A stretch of 64,000 nucleotides of DNA. It comes from Fuerstiella marisgermanici. GTDB taxonomy: Bacteria > Planctomycetota > Planctomycetia > Planctomycetales > Planctomycetaceae. Of this stretch, positions 38,001 to 45,344 are shown one piece after another; positions within the stretch are counted from its first letter, which is position 1, and every line of letters starts with the position of its first letter. The stretch covers positions 6,047,001-6,111,000 of the forward strand of contig NZ_CP017641.1 of assembly GCF_001983935.1 (NCBI RefSeq), in the 5' to 3' direction. Under the pieces are notes generated by a model, which saw only the letters and a program-made list of their open reading frames with translations, did not search any database and had not been told where the DNA came from. Both the position numbers and the translations under genes were made by a program.

Positions 38001-39666
38001 GCGTGCTGTCCGCATTGGGGTTGTTTAACGCATCGCTGCCGTAGCGAAACCCGCCGCGTGAACGCACGGTCAACGGCGAGTTCAGGTCGGCATGGTCGCT
38101 CATCGTCGCTTTGATGTTGATCACAGCGGCCGGCTGTTCCGGCGTGAACGATCCAAACGGCAGTTCAACGACCACTAACTTGTCGCCCGCGTGGCCGTAC
38201 ACCTTTGTGGCCTGAGCCGACGAATCGCCGTCGACGAACGCCAGCACTTCGGCCGTGCCGCCACCGGAAAGCAGCGAACTGTCCGTGGTGATTGTCGCTC
38301 GGTTGCTGGCCGCCATGCTGCCCACAAACTGCAGCTCCAACACTTCACCAGACGCCAGCGAACCACTGACCGCAATGTTGCCCGCTCCGATACTGCTAAG
38401 CGACGCCAACGCCGCCTGCACCGTGGCCGCATCGGCATCCCATGCGATGTCACTTGTCGTTTGGCCGCCGAACGACAGCGTGAAGGCTCCGCCGTCGACG
38501 GTCCCGGCAAGCCCAAGAAGTTGCGTTTCATTCTGAATGGTTTGGCCATACGGATGAGTGACCGTGCCGATGCTCAACCCACCCGCACCGTCCGCGTCCT
38601 GCAGAGTCAGCACCTCATAGTTGACGGGCAGACCGAGGTAGGTCACCGCTCCGCTGACCGCGGCATCCAAACCGTCGGCGGTGTCGGTGTACAATCCGCC
38701 GTCGAATACGCCGTCTTCGCCCAGGTGAGGAATCAGCACATCGACAAAGGGACCGTAGCCGACTTGTCCCGACGGAGCCGTGTTGCGAAACGTGACCGTA
38801 AAGTCCACGTCTTCGCCCAGCGGAACCTGCGACGGCACATTCAATGATGCGTCAGCGGCCGGAGCTAGCAACCCGTGCCATTTGCTTTGAATGGCGTCGC
38901 TGAATGCGATTTTTGTTTCGGTGGAACCGATCAAAAATTCCAGATCCCAGTCGCCACCACGCAGGGCATACCCGGTTCCGTCGACGCTCGCCGCGACATC
39001 CGTGCCGGTCAGCGTGCTGATCGACTGCAGCAACTGACGCCCGTCTGCCGTCGATGCCACATCACAACCCAGCAGCAGCAGGTCACCGTTTTCCGTGAAG
39101 GCGTTTCCCCACTGAGCGATCTCGGCAGCGTACCCGCCGAAATTGCTCTGCGTCAGCCACACGTCGCCAAATCGGATGCCCGTTTCGTCTCCATGCGATA
39201 CGACATGCACTGCATCCAGGTCGCTGTACTTCGCCAGGATGCCGCTAACCTGCGAAATCCCGTCGGTCCCGCCGTCAATCAGGGCGATTTCGAATTCGCG
39301 ACCGGCCTCCGCGTTCATCAGCAGATCATTAGCAAGCTGCTGATAGTTTTCGACGGACGCATCAACGATCACTAGTTCGCGACGCACGTCGGCCACATGA
39401 GACGTTTCGTCCTGCGAAGTCAGGGACGAGTCTGCCACCATCTTGACGTCTTCGGCGTACAACGACGCGTCGAAACGTTCGGCGTTAGCCTGATCGACGT
39501 TCAGAGGCTCCTCTGCATCGGCCACCAGCGACGCATCCGGAACCGCGTCGAACAGCACGCGATCTTCCAGGCGTTCGTACAACATGCTGCGCGACTTCGC
39601 CTTCTTCAGAGATGAAGACTTCGGCGCAGCGGCATCATGGCGTGGCGAAGAGTGAAACTTTTTCAT
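29086..39666 (-). CDS. Giant surface protein: DUF4347, isopeptide/DUF11 and SdrD-B-like repeats
   Basis: A 3,526-residue protein. The N-terminus holds LYERLEDRVLFDAVP, an LEPR-XLL-like planctomycete export motif. A DUF4347 domain (about 96-265) has VHVVSHGDE (His158) and LLLLGCDVAS (Cys201), a His/Cys pair placed as in caspase-like folds. Then follow many beta-sandwich units of the DUF11/isopeptide type, for example VGDTVFFNVTFDVVD and TDRFPLDTLQVVDADGG, with Cys-poor, Asp/Thr-rich sequence. SdrD-B-like Ca-binding units appear at SGFVWDDLNNDGIFDGSE, SGTVFYDANADTSQN and DTVFFDIDNDGVDD, and four closely similar DUF11 repeats sit near the C-terminus. ATG 39666 has AAGG upstream; ATG 39687 lacks one. 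Role inferred: cell-surface adhesion or structure. Confidence 0.9.
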   Translation of the reverse strand: MKKFHSSPRHDAAAPKSSSLKKAKSRSMLYERLEDRVLFDAVPDASLVADAEEPLNVDQANAERFDASLYAEDVKMVADSSLTSQDETSHVADVRRELVIVDASVENYQQLANDLLMNAEAGREFEIALIDGGTDGISQVSGILAKYSDLDAVHVVSHGDETGIRFGDVWLTQSNFGGYAAEIAQWGNAFTENGDLLLLGCDVASTADGRQLLQSISTLTGTDVAASVDGTGYALRGGDWDLEFLIGSTETKIAFSDAIQSKWHGLLAPAADASLNVPSQVPLGEDVDFTVTFRNTAPSGQVGYGPFVDVLIPHLGEDGVFDGGLYTDTADGLDAAVSGAVTYLGLPVNYEVLTLQDADGAGGLSIGTVTHPYGQTIQNETQLLGLAGTVDGGAFTLSFGGQTTSDIAWDADAATVQAALASLSSIGAGNIAVSGSLASGEVLELQFVGSMAASNRATITTDSSLLSGGGTAEVLAFVDGDSSAQATKVYGHAGDKLVVVELPFGSFTPEQPAAVINIKATMSDHADLNSPLTVRSRGGFRYGSDALNNPNADSTLFSDVQTNANNWVEHDSVTPTLLTISKTSTAPEHETATGPNYVRQWTVNVDIPDGQTITDLDIFDDLPNNIVFLSLDSITSADGGTVFTSNVPGGTNVLGSATNNTAFTGANSHTPLNINGVQNGESLVVTADSITGTTSDRDVSITFSFYVEEFDANGDRLIPINGEDDTTSAPDSRSHNNAQALGDWTPVDIRDAGGIDNAAADPAGIEHTIDDKSIAVQKSVTVVDAAGNPTGQDSVVPGSLLKYTLSFQISDYYTYGDLVLTDTFSDGQLFYTGLGPSFSVSDFNASYANSSFNLHVGPQTGATSEAATDNFIVDQSRIDRGDDAAENSATDGTTHITIQLSERLQQLGDDGILQGGLSNGAANLGAATGTITFYTQVQDEFADAFPSGDRSVDQGDVLTNGVAIAGAVRENQEDDTNGVLFETLHNESDSSRTSIRVQQGSLAKSIYAVNGSTSFSGTVDVAPGDRITYRLTYQLPTSDFEDLTITDYFPLPIFRVADADADGLPAANWTFDADQSSNQMLPGVVELLAVNGAAGDTFYDIWDMSDNGLLDDSVAPSLSIDTNANSVTIDFGRFDDTGFQASQVDLLLTVTVQNDPFADGLLLTNQAIAAEGSTNGTPVSQVDLIQVRLTEPVIDGISKGIVDSEKTTAFAAGGLIFSETTATAGFTGGTLNSDWLDDNTFDTLITDLDAGDRARFAVVVENTGSSRHGAFDVTITDTLDAGLSYVAGSLRVYDGNGNLLTYSGSDADLFAGGITLDDPTATSGVLAEFDATNGSNVAVMIYDVTIDGSAQPLQELNNTAALVGYAGQEGGQNHVVTPPEASAGVAVINVAATKSLDGTSEAHTTFVGGVERVAIGEVVRYRIEMEVPEGTSPLLTLRDKLPSGLTFIDDGTAKVVFVSDGGNMTSSALSGAGLNIVDTGTLADIEPTFVLPDVATSESDDPGIENDTWSTGNDVYFKLGTVVNSDSDADKEYVVIEFNVLVDNNSSPRNDVNESLYNDLEVLIDSNANGTIESREEIYDLPNGQRPRVQIVEPLIQHFAKTVDFSSGDAGDPVSYTISFNVATGSARTDAFDVNLTDTVPTEMLLNTASMQVRVDGALQTAGTDYTDNSSGSTFDLTFDRLAMGADVTITFDAVIDISVNPTEQVVNRANVTWTSLPGDFGTANGTGGNATGSDLASLDDVNTGGSANPEYNTKSGETQGERDGSGQNDPATASDNTQPNDYHATSTAVVTIDGTSITKTLDRTSIDDSATTANNVRSQAVIGEVATYTVTLNFNEATIPNATLTDNLQQGLAFIGVTGTTVNGVTLDAAVDLTDPTVSNNGRTVVWDLQTIVDAAHGTPDTDGRITITYEAVVTNAAANVDGVLRRNTATFQWDDNPTTAPNPREVVAASADVAIIEPEIVVTKSVALDTDQDSNYDDGTTGDAGDGIQYTITLTNRRGVDAFDMDFSDDMPLAGGGLSAILNPVLTVTDNATTGSVSASDFELVGDNDTGWTVRMVAGRDIDMLGSQVDSSGNPRVITLTITGSIGHAVAPNQAINNVATATWTSQNGTFIGPSPYTADDTERTGIDGAGAGNLNNYESSGNAVFTVTQPAFSKHFVDTDRSETTGTNVTIGETVTYALRVQLPEGISPDATVIDQLPDGLKYVSSQIVTSAASSGGLLANDFNGTIAGGIPTVSGGAASGDDVMFTFDQITVGTNNDGSDNSFLLLIDAIVVDQSSNVGYAGHQTVLSNRATIDFSTDSLPPQSTGLVNVTVVEPSLSITKEFGPTVDTDLADAGDTVSVVLTVDNTTGTSAAYDVVIEDVLDPAFYDISTVDFGGAGTAYPNDFTPSIDTISGRLLYSGGTIATGATQTFTFSVKLLNTVLPDATDVNTATITDATTLSGTVSGERNTPDADGDNSHTDTDTVRIRSNSLSGFVWDDLNNDGIFDGSENGLTGVAIQLVGVDHLGNGVDVTLLTGAGGAYSFTGLRPGTYRIVEDPNGNTIPAGLLDGKDAIGTPGGDSSVNDQFTNIELPTGVETHGTGNNFGEIQPASMSGTVFYDANADTSQNAATATSSSEPGLAGIAVALDADYDEDGIVDETIHTFTDAQGDYQFTNLKAGEFTVRVVPPAGTSQTYDADGILTAHGSSFSLLPTQHNGVQDFGYTGTSSLSDTVFFDIDNDGVDDTATNDRGLANVDVTLSIDIDGNGTADYTTTLPTDSNGNFQFANLLPGTYTLTTDGTDMAAGLANNPTVDNDGLATPHSADYTVGIGESVTGTGFGFHAVPDYDIVKTGNYSIASAGDIVQYTITVKNVGELDGRNITIADDFPQDVLTITNASGGAVDNSAGTIEWNLAAMQPGEQVVLTVTATVKDPIPAGIDTFTNSVSVDDDHYNGDDPDTSNNTSSYKATLDTVPEYAITKSNGGTVNLRPGDQMTYTISVTNNGKQDGTGVIVTDRFPLDTLQVVDADGGTVDTNAGTITWNVGDLDVGDTVFFNVTFDVVDTANAAKTDVVNHADVHDDGRNGADPNLTNNTVSDTDPLVAAPDYRLTKTMNGSPAFVEPGQSISYSIFIENIGDQNGTGVVVTDRFPVDLLTNVNAVGGTVDAVNGTITWNVGDLAGGGESVLLTVTADVRASVATGVEVLVNNASVTDDLANGPDPTPTNNADEDTTTLQAQPDLTVTKTDGDLDYAEPGDTVVYTITYNNFGNQDSTGVTITENLPDGSTFDASASTSGWIGNRDGTFTFHVGSLNTGDGGAIEFAVIADDVIDPNREELVNTVSITDDRSNGTDPTPENNVAEDTTPLQVFVFDSFQDPSGYGKDMDEYNRRDVHLPHGDEFAHRLKPLPIDTVYTGIVDPGTTLSGKIYDQSGRLVGEQTVVADSAGNWLMQFPTVVLYEQPHEMRVDQTLAVQNSTNFAGFNLRRFFHPAIHSPMYMNEPISVGAAFRHDPFSVVQAMHAANNDPLGFDWTHHAYELIVSSSNTSAM

Positions 39667-40020
39667 GAGGAACAGCCTTGATTCCATAATGAAATCGAAA
39701 ACCGTCCGCTCTGATCGATTGACGAGTCAGCCAACGCTGGAAGCAGACTTCCAACAGGCGAACCGTCAACATAACAACATCAACAACCGGCAACTGGAGT
39801 TTTTGTGTCAGAAGGAACCTAACATACAGAAACGCCCCCACCCGAAAACCCGCCGCACATTATCGTTTTACCCCAATCGCCAAGCTCGACGGTAGCGGTT
39901 GTAGCAGTGATGGCAACTGTAGCCCGACTGTCCAGTGTCGAACCGCGACGGTGGACGTCTGGAAGGCGAATGAGTATCTTCGAAGCTTCCCCATCCACAC
40001 CCACCTGCCGGTTTGATTCG
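39667..40020. promoter_or_regulatory. Divergent intergenic region, 354 bases
   Basis: It separates the giant surface protein gene (minus) from the PQQ-propeller gene (plus) and must carry both promoters. The plus-strand frame is open from 39907, but the signal peptide begins at 40021, which argues that the upstream part is not translated. An AT-richer stretch is visible at about 39770-39870. No hexamer pair is clear enough to name. Confidence 0.4.
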
Positions 40021-42834
40021 ATGACACTTCGCCTTCTGCTGTTTTGCTGTCTTGTTTCTTCCCGTGGTGCTGTGGCGCAGGACTGGCCGATGTGGCGGGG
40101 TGACGCCGGACGCACTGGCGTGACGCAAACGCCGCTGCCGGAAGACCTGGTGCTAAGCTGGTCGCGGCAGCTTCCCGCTCTAACTCCCGCCTACCACAAC
40201 AGCCGTCTGCAGTTTGATGCCGGGTACGAACCCATTATTGCGGAAGGCAAACTTCTGCTGGCATCGTCGCTGCACGATTGCGTCACGGCTTACGATGCAA
40301 AAACCGGCGAAGAGGCGTGGAGATACGTCACCAACGGTCCTGTTCGGTTCGCCCCAGCCGTGTGGCAAGATTCCGTCTGCTTGGGTTCTGACGACGGGCA
40401 TCTGTACTGCGTTGACCTGAATTCCGGAACGTTAAAGTGGAAGCATCGCGCAGTCCCGAGTGAACGACTGGTGCTGGGCAACCGTCGACTGATTTCTGTG
40501 TGGCCGGTTCGTGGCGGCCCGGTGGTGATGGACGGAAAGGTCTACTTTGCCGCCGGAGTCTGGCCGTTCGAAGGTGTGTTCGTGTATGCGATGGACGTTG
40601 CTTCCGGCGACGTGATCTGGCGAAACGATCGGCTTGGCTATCTGTTCGGCCAGCAGCCTCACAACACGGAAGCCATCGGTGGCCTGGCTCCTCAGGGATA
40701 TCTGGTGGCGAAGGGCAACGACTTGATTGTGCCGTGTTCGACTGCCTATCCGGCGTTGCTGAATCGTGAAACCGGTGAACTGAAAGAGTTCGAGCTCCCG
40801 GCTCCACCTCGCTACCCTGGCGGCTGGTTCGCAGCGATCGATGAAGTATCAGCTCGCGCAGTCAGACGCGGGAAGCTCACTTTCGATGACGTCGTCAATC
40901 GCCAGCAGCATGAAGATAAAGAATACAAAGGGCAGGGCATCTCCGGCATCAGCCGCATGATAATGGCGGGAAAGACTAAGTTGATATTTGATGACGGGTA
41001 TACGGGTGTGGACGGAACCGTGCATTCGATGGCTGCGGCGGACGATCGGTTGTTTGTGACGACTCGTGAAGGCGGGGTTTACTGCTTCGCGAAAGCAACA
41101 CCAGACGCGAAGGATACCGGACGAACGCTTGATGATCTTTCGGGAACTGGCGACGTTGCTGAAACACCTTCGACCACAACACCGGTCGTCGAAACTTCGG
41201 CCTTCCACGGTTACGCATTCGTGATCGGGCTGAAAGACGGCGCCACGGTGAAAGCGATCCTGCAAACATCTGAATACCAAATCGTTGCAGTCGATAACAA
41301 CGCCGAAAGGGTTGCTAATTTGAGAACAGAGCTGCGGGCGGAGGGCCAATACGGAAAGCGAGTCGCGGTGATGGAAGCGGATCTGGCGACGATCGAACTG
41401 CCGCCGTACGCTGCCACCCTAGTAACGACCGAACGGCCGAATGCCCTCAAGAAGTCGGCGGCGAAATTTCTGCAGAGTCTCCGCCCGTTCGGTGGAAGCG
41501 CCGTTCTTCCCGGGGCTGCAGACTTTTCTCCTGAGACTCACGCCGCCATCCGAACGCTGGAGGCAGAAGGCTTCACAACGGAGGCCGGTAAGGGTCTGTT
41601 GGTTGTTCGTCGCGATGGCCCTCTTCCCGGCTCAACCAACTACAACGGCGACTGGTCGGCCAGCGCTGACGATCTGGTTCGGTACCCACTGGGAGTGCTC
41701 TGGTTCGACGACACGCTCGCTCACTTCAAGCGGTCGCCGCAACCAAAATTCATCGACGGCGTCATGATTTCGCGGCCCAAGAACTGGCATGCGGAACGTA
41801 TGAGGGGCGATTACAAAACTGACTACCCGCTGCTGCCGGCGGTGCTGTCCGACATGTACACCGGCCGCGTCTTCGATGAAACAGAACAGGCTGAACTGCA
41901 AGCGTCTCTTGAGCCCACCGATCCAAAGAAAGCGGAACCCAGCCAGTACCGGCCGCCTCGCCAGAAAGATGCATGGAAGCCGGAACAACCGGTTGCTGGC
42001 GAACGTACGAATCCCCTGACGGGTGAAAAAGAAGTCCGCACCTTTCCCAAAACCTACGGCTGCGATGGCGGCGTCGACTATGGTTCATTCTACACGCTGC
42101 GAGCAGGCACTCCGGCCTTCTACGACAAGACGGCCGAAAGCGGCACGGTGTTTTTAAGTGGCCCGCGCAGTGGATGCACCAACAGCATTATTCCCGCCGG
42201 TGGTCTGCTGAACGTGCCGTACTTCTACGAGGGCTGCACATGCAGTTATCCACTTCCGACCGCGATGTCATTGGTCGCGATGCCGGAACGTCACGAACAA
42301 TGGTCGTCGTGGGGCGAAACGGAGGTGAAGCCGGATTCCATTCAACGCATCGGGTTGAACTTCGGCGCTCCTGGTGACCGCGTCACGCGAGCCGGCACCT
42401 TGTGGCTGGACGTCCCATCGGTTGGTGGTCCTTCGCCGAAGGTGCGAGTTGGCATGATTCCCGAAACGCCCACCTACCACTACCGGCACAGCGTCTGGAT
42501 GCAGGGCGACGATGCCTGGCCGTGGGTTGCGGCATCCAGTGCGGAAGGATTGCAGCAGGTAACGGTGCGGGACCTGAAACCGGGCCAATACACGGTGCGA
42601 CTGTACTTCGCAGAAATGGCCGACGCCGCGGCGGGAGAACGAGTGCTCGACGTTTCAGTGAATGCCAAATCGGCACTGCAGGACTTTGACATCGTGGCCG
42701 AAGCCGGTGCGGCGATGACCGGGATTGTGCGCGAATTCGATGACGTGGAAGTCGGCGGCACGTTGACGGTCGATCTATCGGCTTCGAAGGGCAAGACGCT
42801 GCTTAGCGGACTTGAATTGGTGCGACTGCCCTAA
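40021..42834 (+). CDS. Exported PQQ-like beta-propeller protein with methyltransferase-like insert and malectin-like end
   Basis: A 937-residue protein with signal peptide MTLRLLLFCCLVSSRGAVAQ. The propeller repeats are typical of PQQ/BamB-type blades (AYDAKTGEEAWRYVTNGPV, LYCVDLNSGTLKWKHRAV, VYAMDVASGDVIWRNDRLG). About residues 395-510 are not propeller: YQIVAVDNNAERVANLRTEL and VAVMEADLATIELPPYAAT resemble a Rossmann-type SAM-methyltransferase core. The last 130 residues (YTVRLYFAEMADAAAGERVL, DVSVNAK, LSGLELVRL) are malectin-like, a carbohydrate-binding fold. Family members are common in planctomycetes and mostly uncharacterised. It probably acts in the periplasm or at the surface. Whether the methyltransferase-like part is active is unknown. 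Confidence 0.82.
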   Translation: MTLRLLLFCCLVSSRGAVAQDWPMWRGDAGRTGVTQTPLPEDLVLSWSRQLPALTPAYHNSRLQFDAGYEPIIAEGKLLLASSLHDCVTAYDAKTGEEAWRYVTNGPVRFAPAVWQDSVCLGSDDGHLYCVDLNSGTLKWKHRAVPSERLVLGNRRLISVWPVRGGPVVMDGKVYFAAGVWPFEGVFVYAMDVASGDVIWRNDRLGYLFGQQPHNTEAIGGLAPQGYLVAKGNDLIVPCSTAYPALLNRETGELKEFELPAPPRYPGGWFAAIDEVSARAVRRGKLTFDDVVNRQQHEDKEYKGQGISGISRMIMAGKTKLIFDDGYTGVDGTVHSMAAADDRLFVTTREGGVYCFAKATPDAKDTGRTLDDLSGTGDVAETPSTTTPVVETSAFHGYAFVIGLKDGATVKAILQTSEYQIVAVDNNAERVANLRTELRAEGQYGKRVAVMEADLATIELPPYAATLVTTERPNALKKSAAKFLQSLRPFGGSAVLPGAADFSPETHAAIRTLEAEGFTTEAGKGLLVVRRDGPLPGSTNYNGDWSASADDLVRYPLGVLWFDDTLAHFKRSPQPKFIDGVMISRPKNWHAERMRGDYKTDYPLLPAVLSDMYTGRVFDETEQAELQASLEPTDPKKAEPSQYRPPRQKDAWKPEQPVAGERTNPLTGEKEVRTFPKTYGCDGGVDYGSFYTLRAGTPAFYDKTAESGTVFLSGPRSGCTNSIIPAGGLLNVPYFYEGCTCSYPLPTAMSLVAMPERHEQWSSWGETEVKPDSIQRIGLNFGAPGDRVTRAGTLWLDVPSVGGPSPKVRVGMIPETPTYHYRHSVWMQGDDAWPWVAASSAEGLQQVTVRDLKPGQYTVRLYFAEMADAAAGERVLDVSVNAKSALQDFDIVAEAGAAMTGIVREFDDVEVGGTLTVDLSASKGKTLLSGLELVRLP

Positions 42835-42939
42835 GCCTGCAGCGCAAAAGTAGAGTATCCGTATCGGCGACACCCTGTCGCCACACTGCGGCAGGATGCC
42901 GCAGAAACGTCGGGAGGTTATTTCCCAGCCAGTGCCTAA

Positions 42940-43068
42940 CTGGACAGCGCCACCTTTGGTCAATGGGCCGTGTTTGGTGTAACCCGATGCGTAAGCGAGG
43001 GATTCGTCGCAACTCAACCCCTCGCTTACGCATCGGGTTACCATTCGCACCAACATGGCGCTGTCCAG
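42940..43068. repeat. Nested inverted repeat (23-bp core plus 13-bp outer arms)
   Basis: The inner arms 42979-43001 and 43019-43041 are perfectly complementary over 23 bp around a 17-base loop; the core is CCCGATGCGTAAGCGAGGG. The outer arms CTGGACAGCGCCA (42940-42952) and its complement (43056-43068) are also perfect. Translating it gives peptides such as TRCVSEG and PLAYASGY, which are familiar as false N-termini in planctomycete annotations. It lies between the PQQ and sulfatase genes. Confidence 0.9.
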
Positions 43069-43095
43069 CTAAGTCTGGAGCGAGAGACCAAGAAC

Positions 43096-45267
43096 ATGAG
43101 ACCATCGATGAAACAAAGTATCTACTACTTATTCACGGCCTTGATCATTTCTGCTACAACCGCTGACGATGCGAGCAAGCCGCCACTCAAACCACATCCG
43201 GACGCCGTCGGCAACACTCATTCGCCGGGCGAAGTCGATAACCCGGCGCTGGTTCCGTTTGTTGTGCGAGACAAGCACAAACTTCCGGGTATCGTTGTCG
43301 ATGAAACGGAAGCCAGGCTGGTCGGAACGTGGCAGTACTCAACTCATACGCCGCCCTACGTTGGTTTGGGCTACCTACACGATCAGAAGTCGGGCAAAGG
43401 CGAACGCAGCGTCACGTTCACTCCGGACCTGCCCGCTGCCGGCATGTACGAAGTCCGTATGTCGCACTGCTACAACGTGCGCCGTTCGACAAACACGCCG
43501 GTGACGATCCACCATGCTGATGGTGAGAAAACCATTCGCATCAATCAACAGGACATACCTGAACACAACAAACTGTTTCGCACGCTGGGCACGTTTCGGT
43601 TCGAAGCCGGAAAAGCCGGATGGGTTCGGATTGCCAACGACGGCACGGACGGAAAGTATGTGATTGCAGACGCCGTCCAGTTTTTGCCGGTCAAAGATTC
43701 AGCCACGGCCGCAAAAAGGAATGCGATAAACGGGGCCGACAAATCGCGTGCCGTTGAGCCGATTCCCACGAAACTCAACCAAAAGCAACGCCACCCCAAC
43801 ATTATCTACATTCTGGCCGACGATCTGGGCTACGGGGATGTCAGTTGCTACAACCCCGAATCCAAAATCAACACACCGCACGTCGATCGACTGGCGGCCG
43901 AAGGCATGCGATTCACGGACGCTCATACGCCATCCGCAGTATGCACACCGACTCGTTATGGCATTCTGACGGGCCGCTACTGCTGGCGAACTCGCCTGAA
44001 GTACCGAGTTCTCGACGGGCTGGATCCTCCGTTAATCGAACCCGATCGCATGACGGTTCCCAGGCTGTTGCAGCAGCACGGCTACGCGACCGGCTGCGTC
44101 GGCAAGTGGCATCTGGGAATGCAGTGGACCGACAAAAATGGTCAGCCTGTTCCCGCCGTGCCCGTCGATCGCAAGTCACGCCCGCGCGCTGGAGCAAATG
44201 TGGATTACGCAGTGCCTTTTACCGGAGGCCCCACAGCCGTCGGCTTTGACTGGTACTTCGGCATTTCGGCGTCGTTGAATATGTCACCGTTCTGCTATCT
44301 ACAGAACGATCACCCGGTTCGTTTTCCGGTGTTTCACCAACAGCGAATAGCGACTGAGTTCGTCAGCGTTGACGAAGGAGTGCGGTCGCCCGATTTCACC
44401 ATCGCTGGTGTTATGCCGCGGCTTGCCGGTGAGGCGGTCGGCTACATCGAACGCCAGGCGGCCGACCCCAATCAACCATTCTTTCTGTACGCTCCGTTAA
44501 CGTCACCGCACTTGCCGCTGGCACCGAACGAAGAATATCGTGGCACGAGCAAAGCTGGCCACTATGGCGACTTCGTGGTGGAAACAGACGCCTACGTAGG
44601 AGCCATCCTGGAAGCTCTGGACCGCACCGATCAGGCGGACAACACGATCGTCGTCTTCACATCAGACAACGGCGGTCTGTACCACTATTGGGAGCCGCAG
44701 GAAGCCGACGATGTGAAGAATTACAAACTGCGCTCGCGCGGCGCTTATGTGAAGCAGTTTGGACATCAGGGCAACGCTCACCTGCGCGGCACGAAGGCCG
44801 ACATCTGGGAAGGCGGGCATCGAGTTCCCTTTGTCGTCCGCTGGCCCGGCAAAACTCCTTCAGGCACTGTCAGCGACGAATTAATCGAACTCACAGACCT
44901 TCTGGCCACATGTGCGGCACTTGTCGACACCGACCTTCCCGCCGGTGCCGGCCCTGACAGCCGAAATGCACTCACAGCATTGCTGGCCGCAAAGCCGAAA
45001 GAACGAGTGCGCGACTACGCTGTGCACCATTCGCTGTGGGGCAAGTTTGCGATTCGCAAGGGCGATTGGAAACTAATCCCGGAACGAGGTTCCGGCGGCT
45101 TCACATTCCCCAAAGACATCGATGTCACCAAAGCCGGCGGGCCCAACGGGCAACTCTACAACCTTGCCCACGACCCGTCGGAGACGAAGAACGTCTGGGA
45201 AGACAATCCCGATGTGGTGGCGGAACTGAGTGACTTACTGACACAGATACAAAAAGCAGGCTGGTAG
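43096..45267 (+). CDS. Exported sulfatase with golvesin/CBM-like N-terminal domain
   Basis: A 723-residue protein. A signal peptide (YYLFTALIISATTADD) precedes a golvesin-like beta-sandwich at about 60-200 (VGTWQYSTHTPPYVGLGYLH, GMYEVRMSHCYNVRRSTNTP). The sulfatase domain starts NIIYILADDLGYGD (metal-binding Asp242/243). It has the formylglycine signature CTPTR (Cys283) followed by YGILTGRY, then GKWHLG and VVFTSDNGG. The Cys must be converted to formylglycine by a sulfatase-modifying enzyme encoded elsewhere. The likely role is desulfation of a sulfated polysaccharide. ATG 43096 was taken, with ATG 43108 possible; the frame is open back to 42970 only because of the palindrome. Confidence 0.92.
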   Translation: MRPSMKQSIYYLFTALIISATTADDASKPPLKPHPDAVGNTHSPGEVDNPALVPFVVRDKHKLPGIVVDETEARLVGTWQYSTHTPPYVGLGYLHDQKSGKGERSVTFTPDLPAAGMYEVRMSHCYNVRRSTNTPVTIHHADGEKTIRINQQDIPEHNKLFRTLGTFRFEAGKAGWVRIANDGTDGKYVIADAVQFLPVKDSATAAKRNAINGADKSRAVEPIPTKLNQKQRHPNIIYILADDLGYGDVSCYNPESKINTPHVDRLAAEGMRFTDAHTPSAVCTPTRYGILTGRYCWRTRLKYRVLDGLDPPLIEPDRMTVPRLLQQHGYATGCVGKWHLGMQWTDKNGQPVPAVPVDRKSRPRAGANVDYAVPFTGGPTAVGFDWYFGISASLNMSPFCYLQNDHPVRFPVFHQQRIATEFVSVDEGVRSPDFTIAGVMPRLAGEAVGYIERQAADPNQPFFLYAPLTSPHLPLAPNEEYRGTSKAGHYGDFVVETDAYVGAILEALDRTDQADNTIVVFTSDNGGLYHYWEPQEADDVKNYKLRSRGAYVKQFGHQGNAHLRGTKADIWEGGHRVPFVVRWPGKTPSGTVSDELIELTDLLATCAALVDTDLPAGAGPDSRNALTALLAAKPKERVRDYAVHHSLWGKFAIRKGDWKLIPERGSGGFTFPKDIDVTKAGGPNGQLYNLAHDPSETKNVWEDNPDVVAELSDLLTQIQKAGW

Positions 45268-45344
45268 GGTGAGCCAGAAATTAGCCGCGCAGCCGCGGTC
45301 GACACAGACTCATCAGACTACAGAACTTCTTGGGGGAGGGCCAA

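Noticed and set aside
42970-43095. N-terminal extension of the sulfatase
   Set aside because: It is the translation of a palindromic repeat, and a proper signal peptide begins at 43096.
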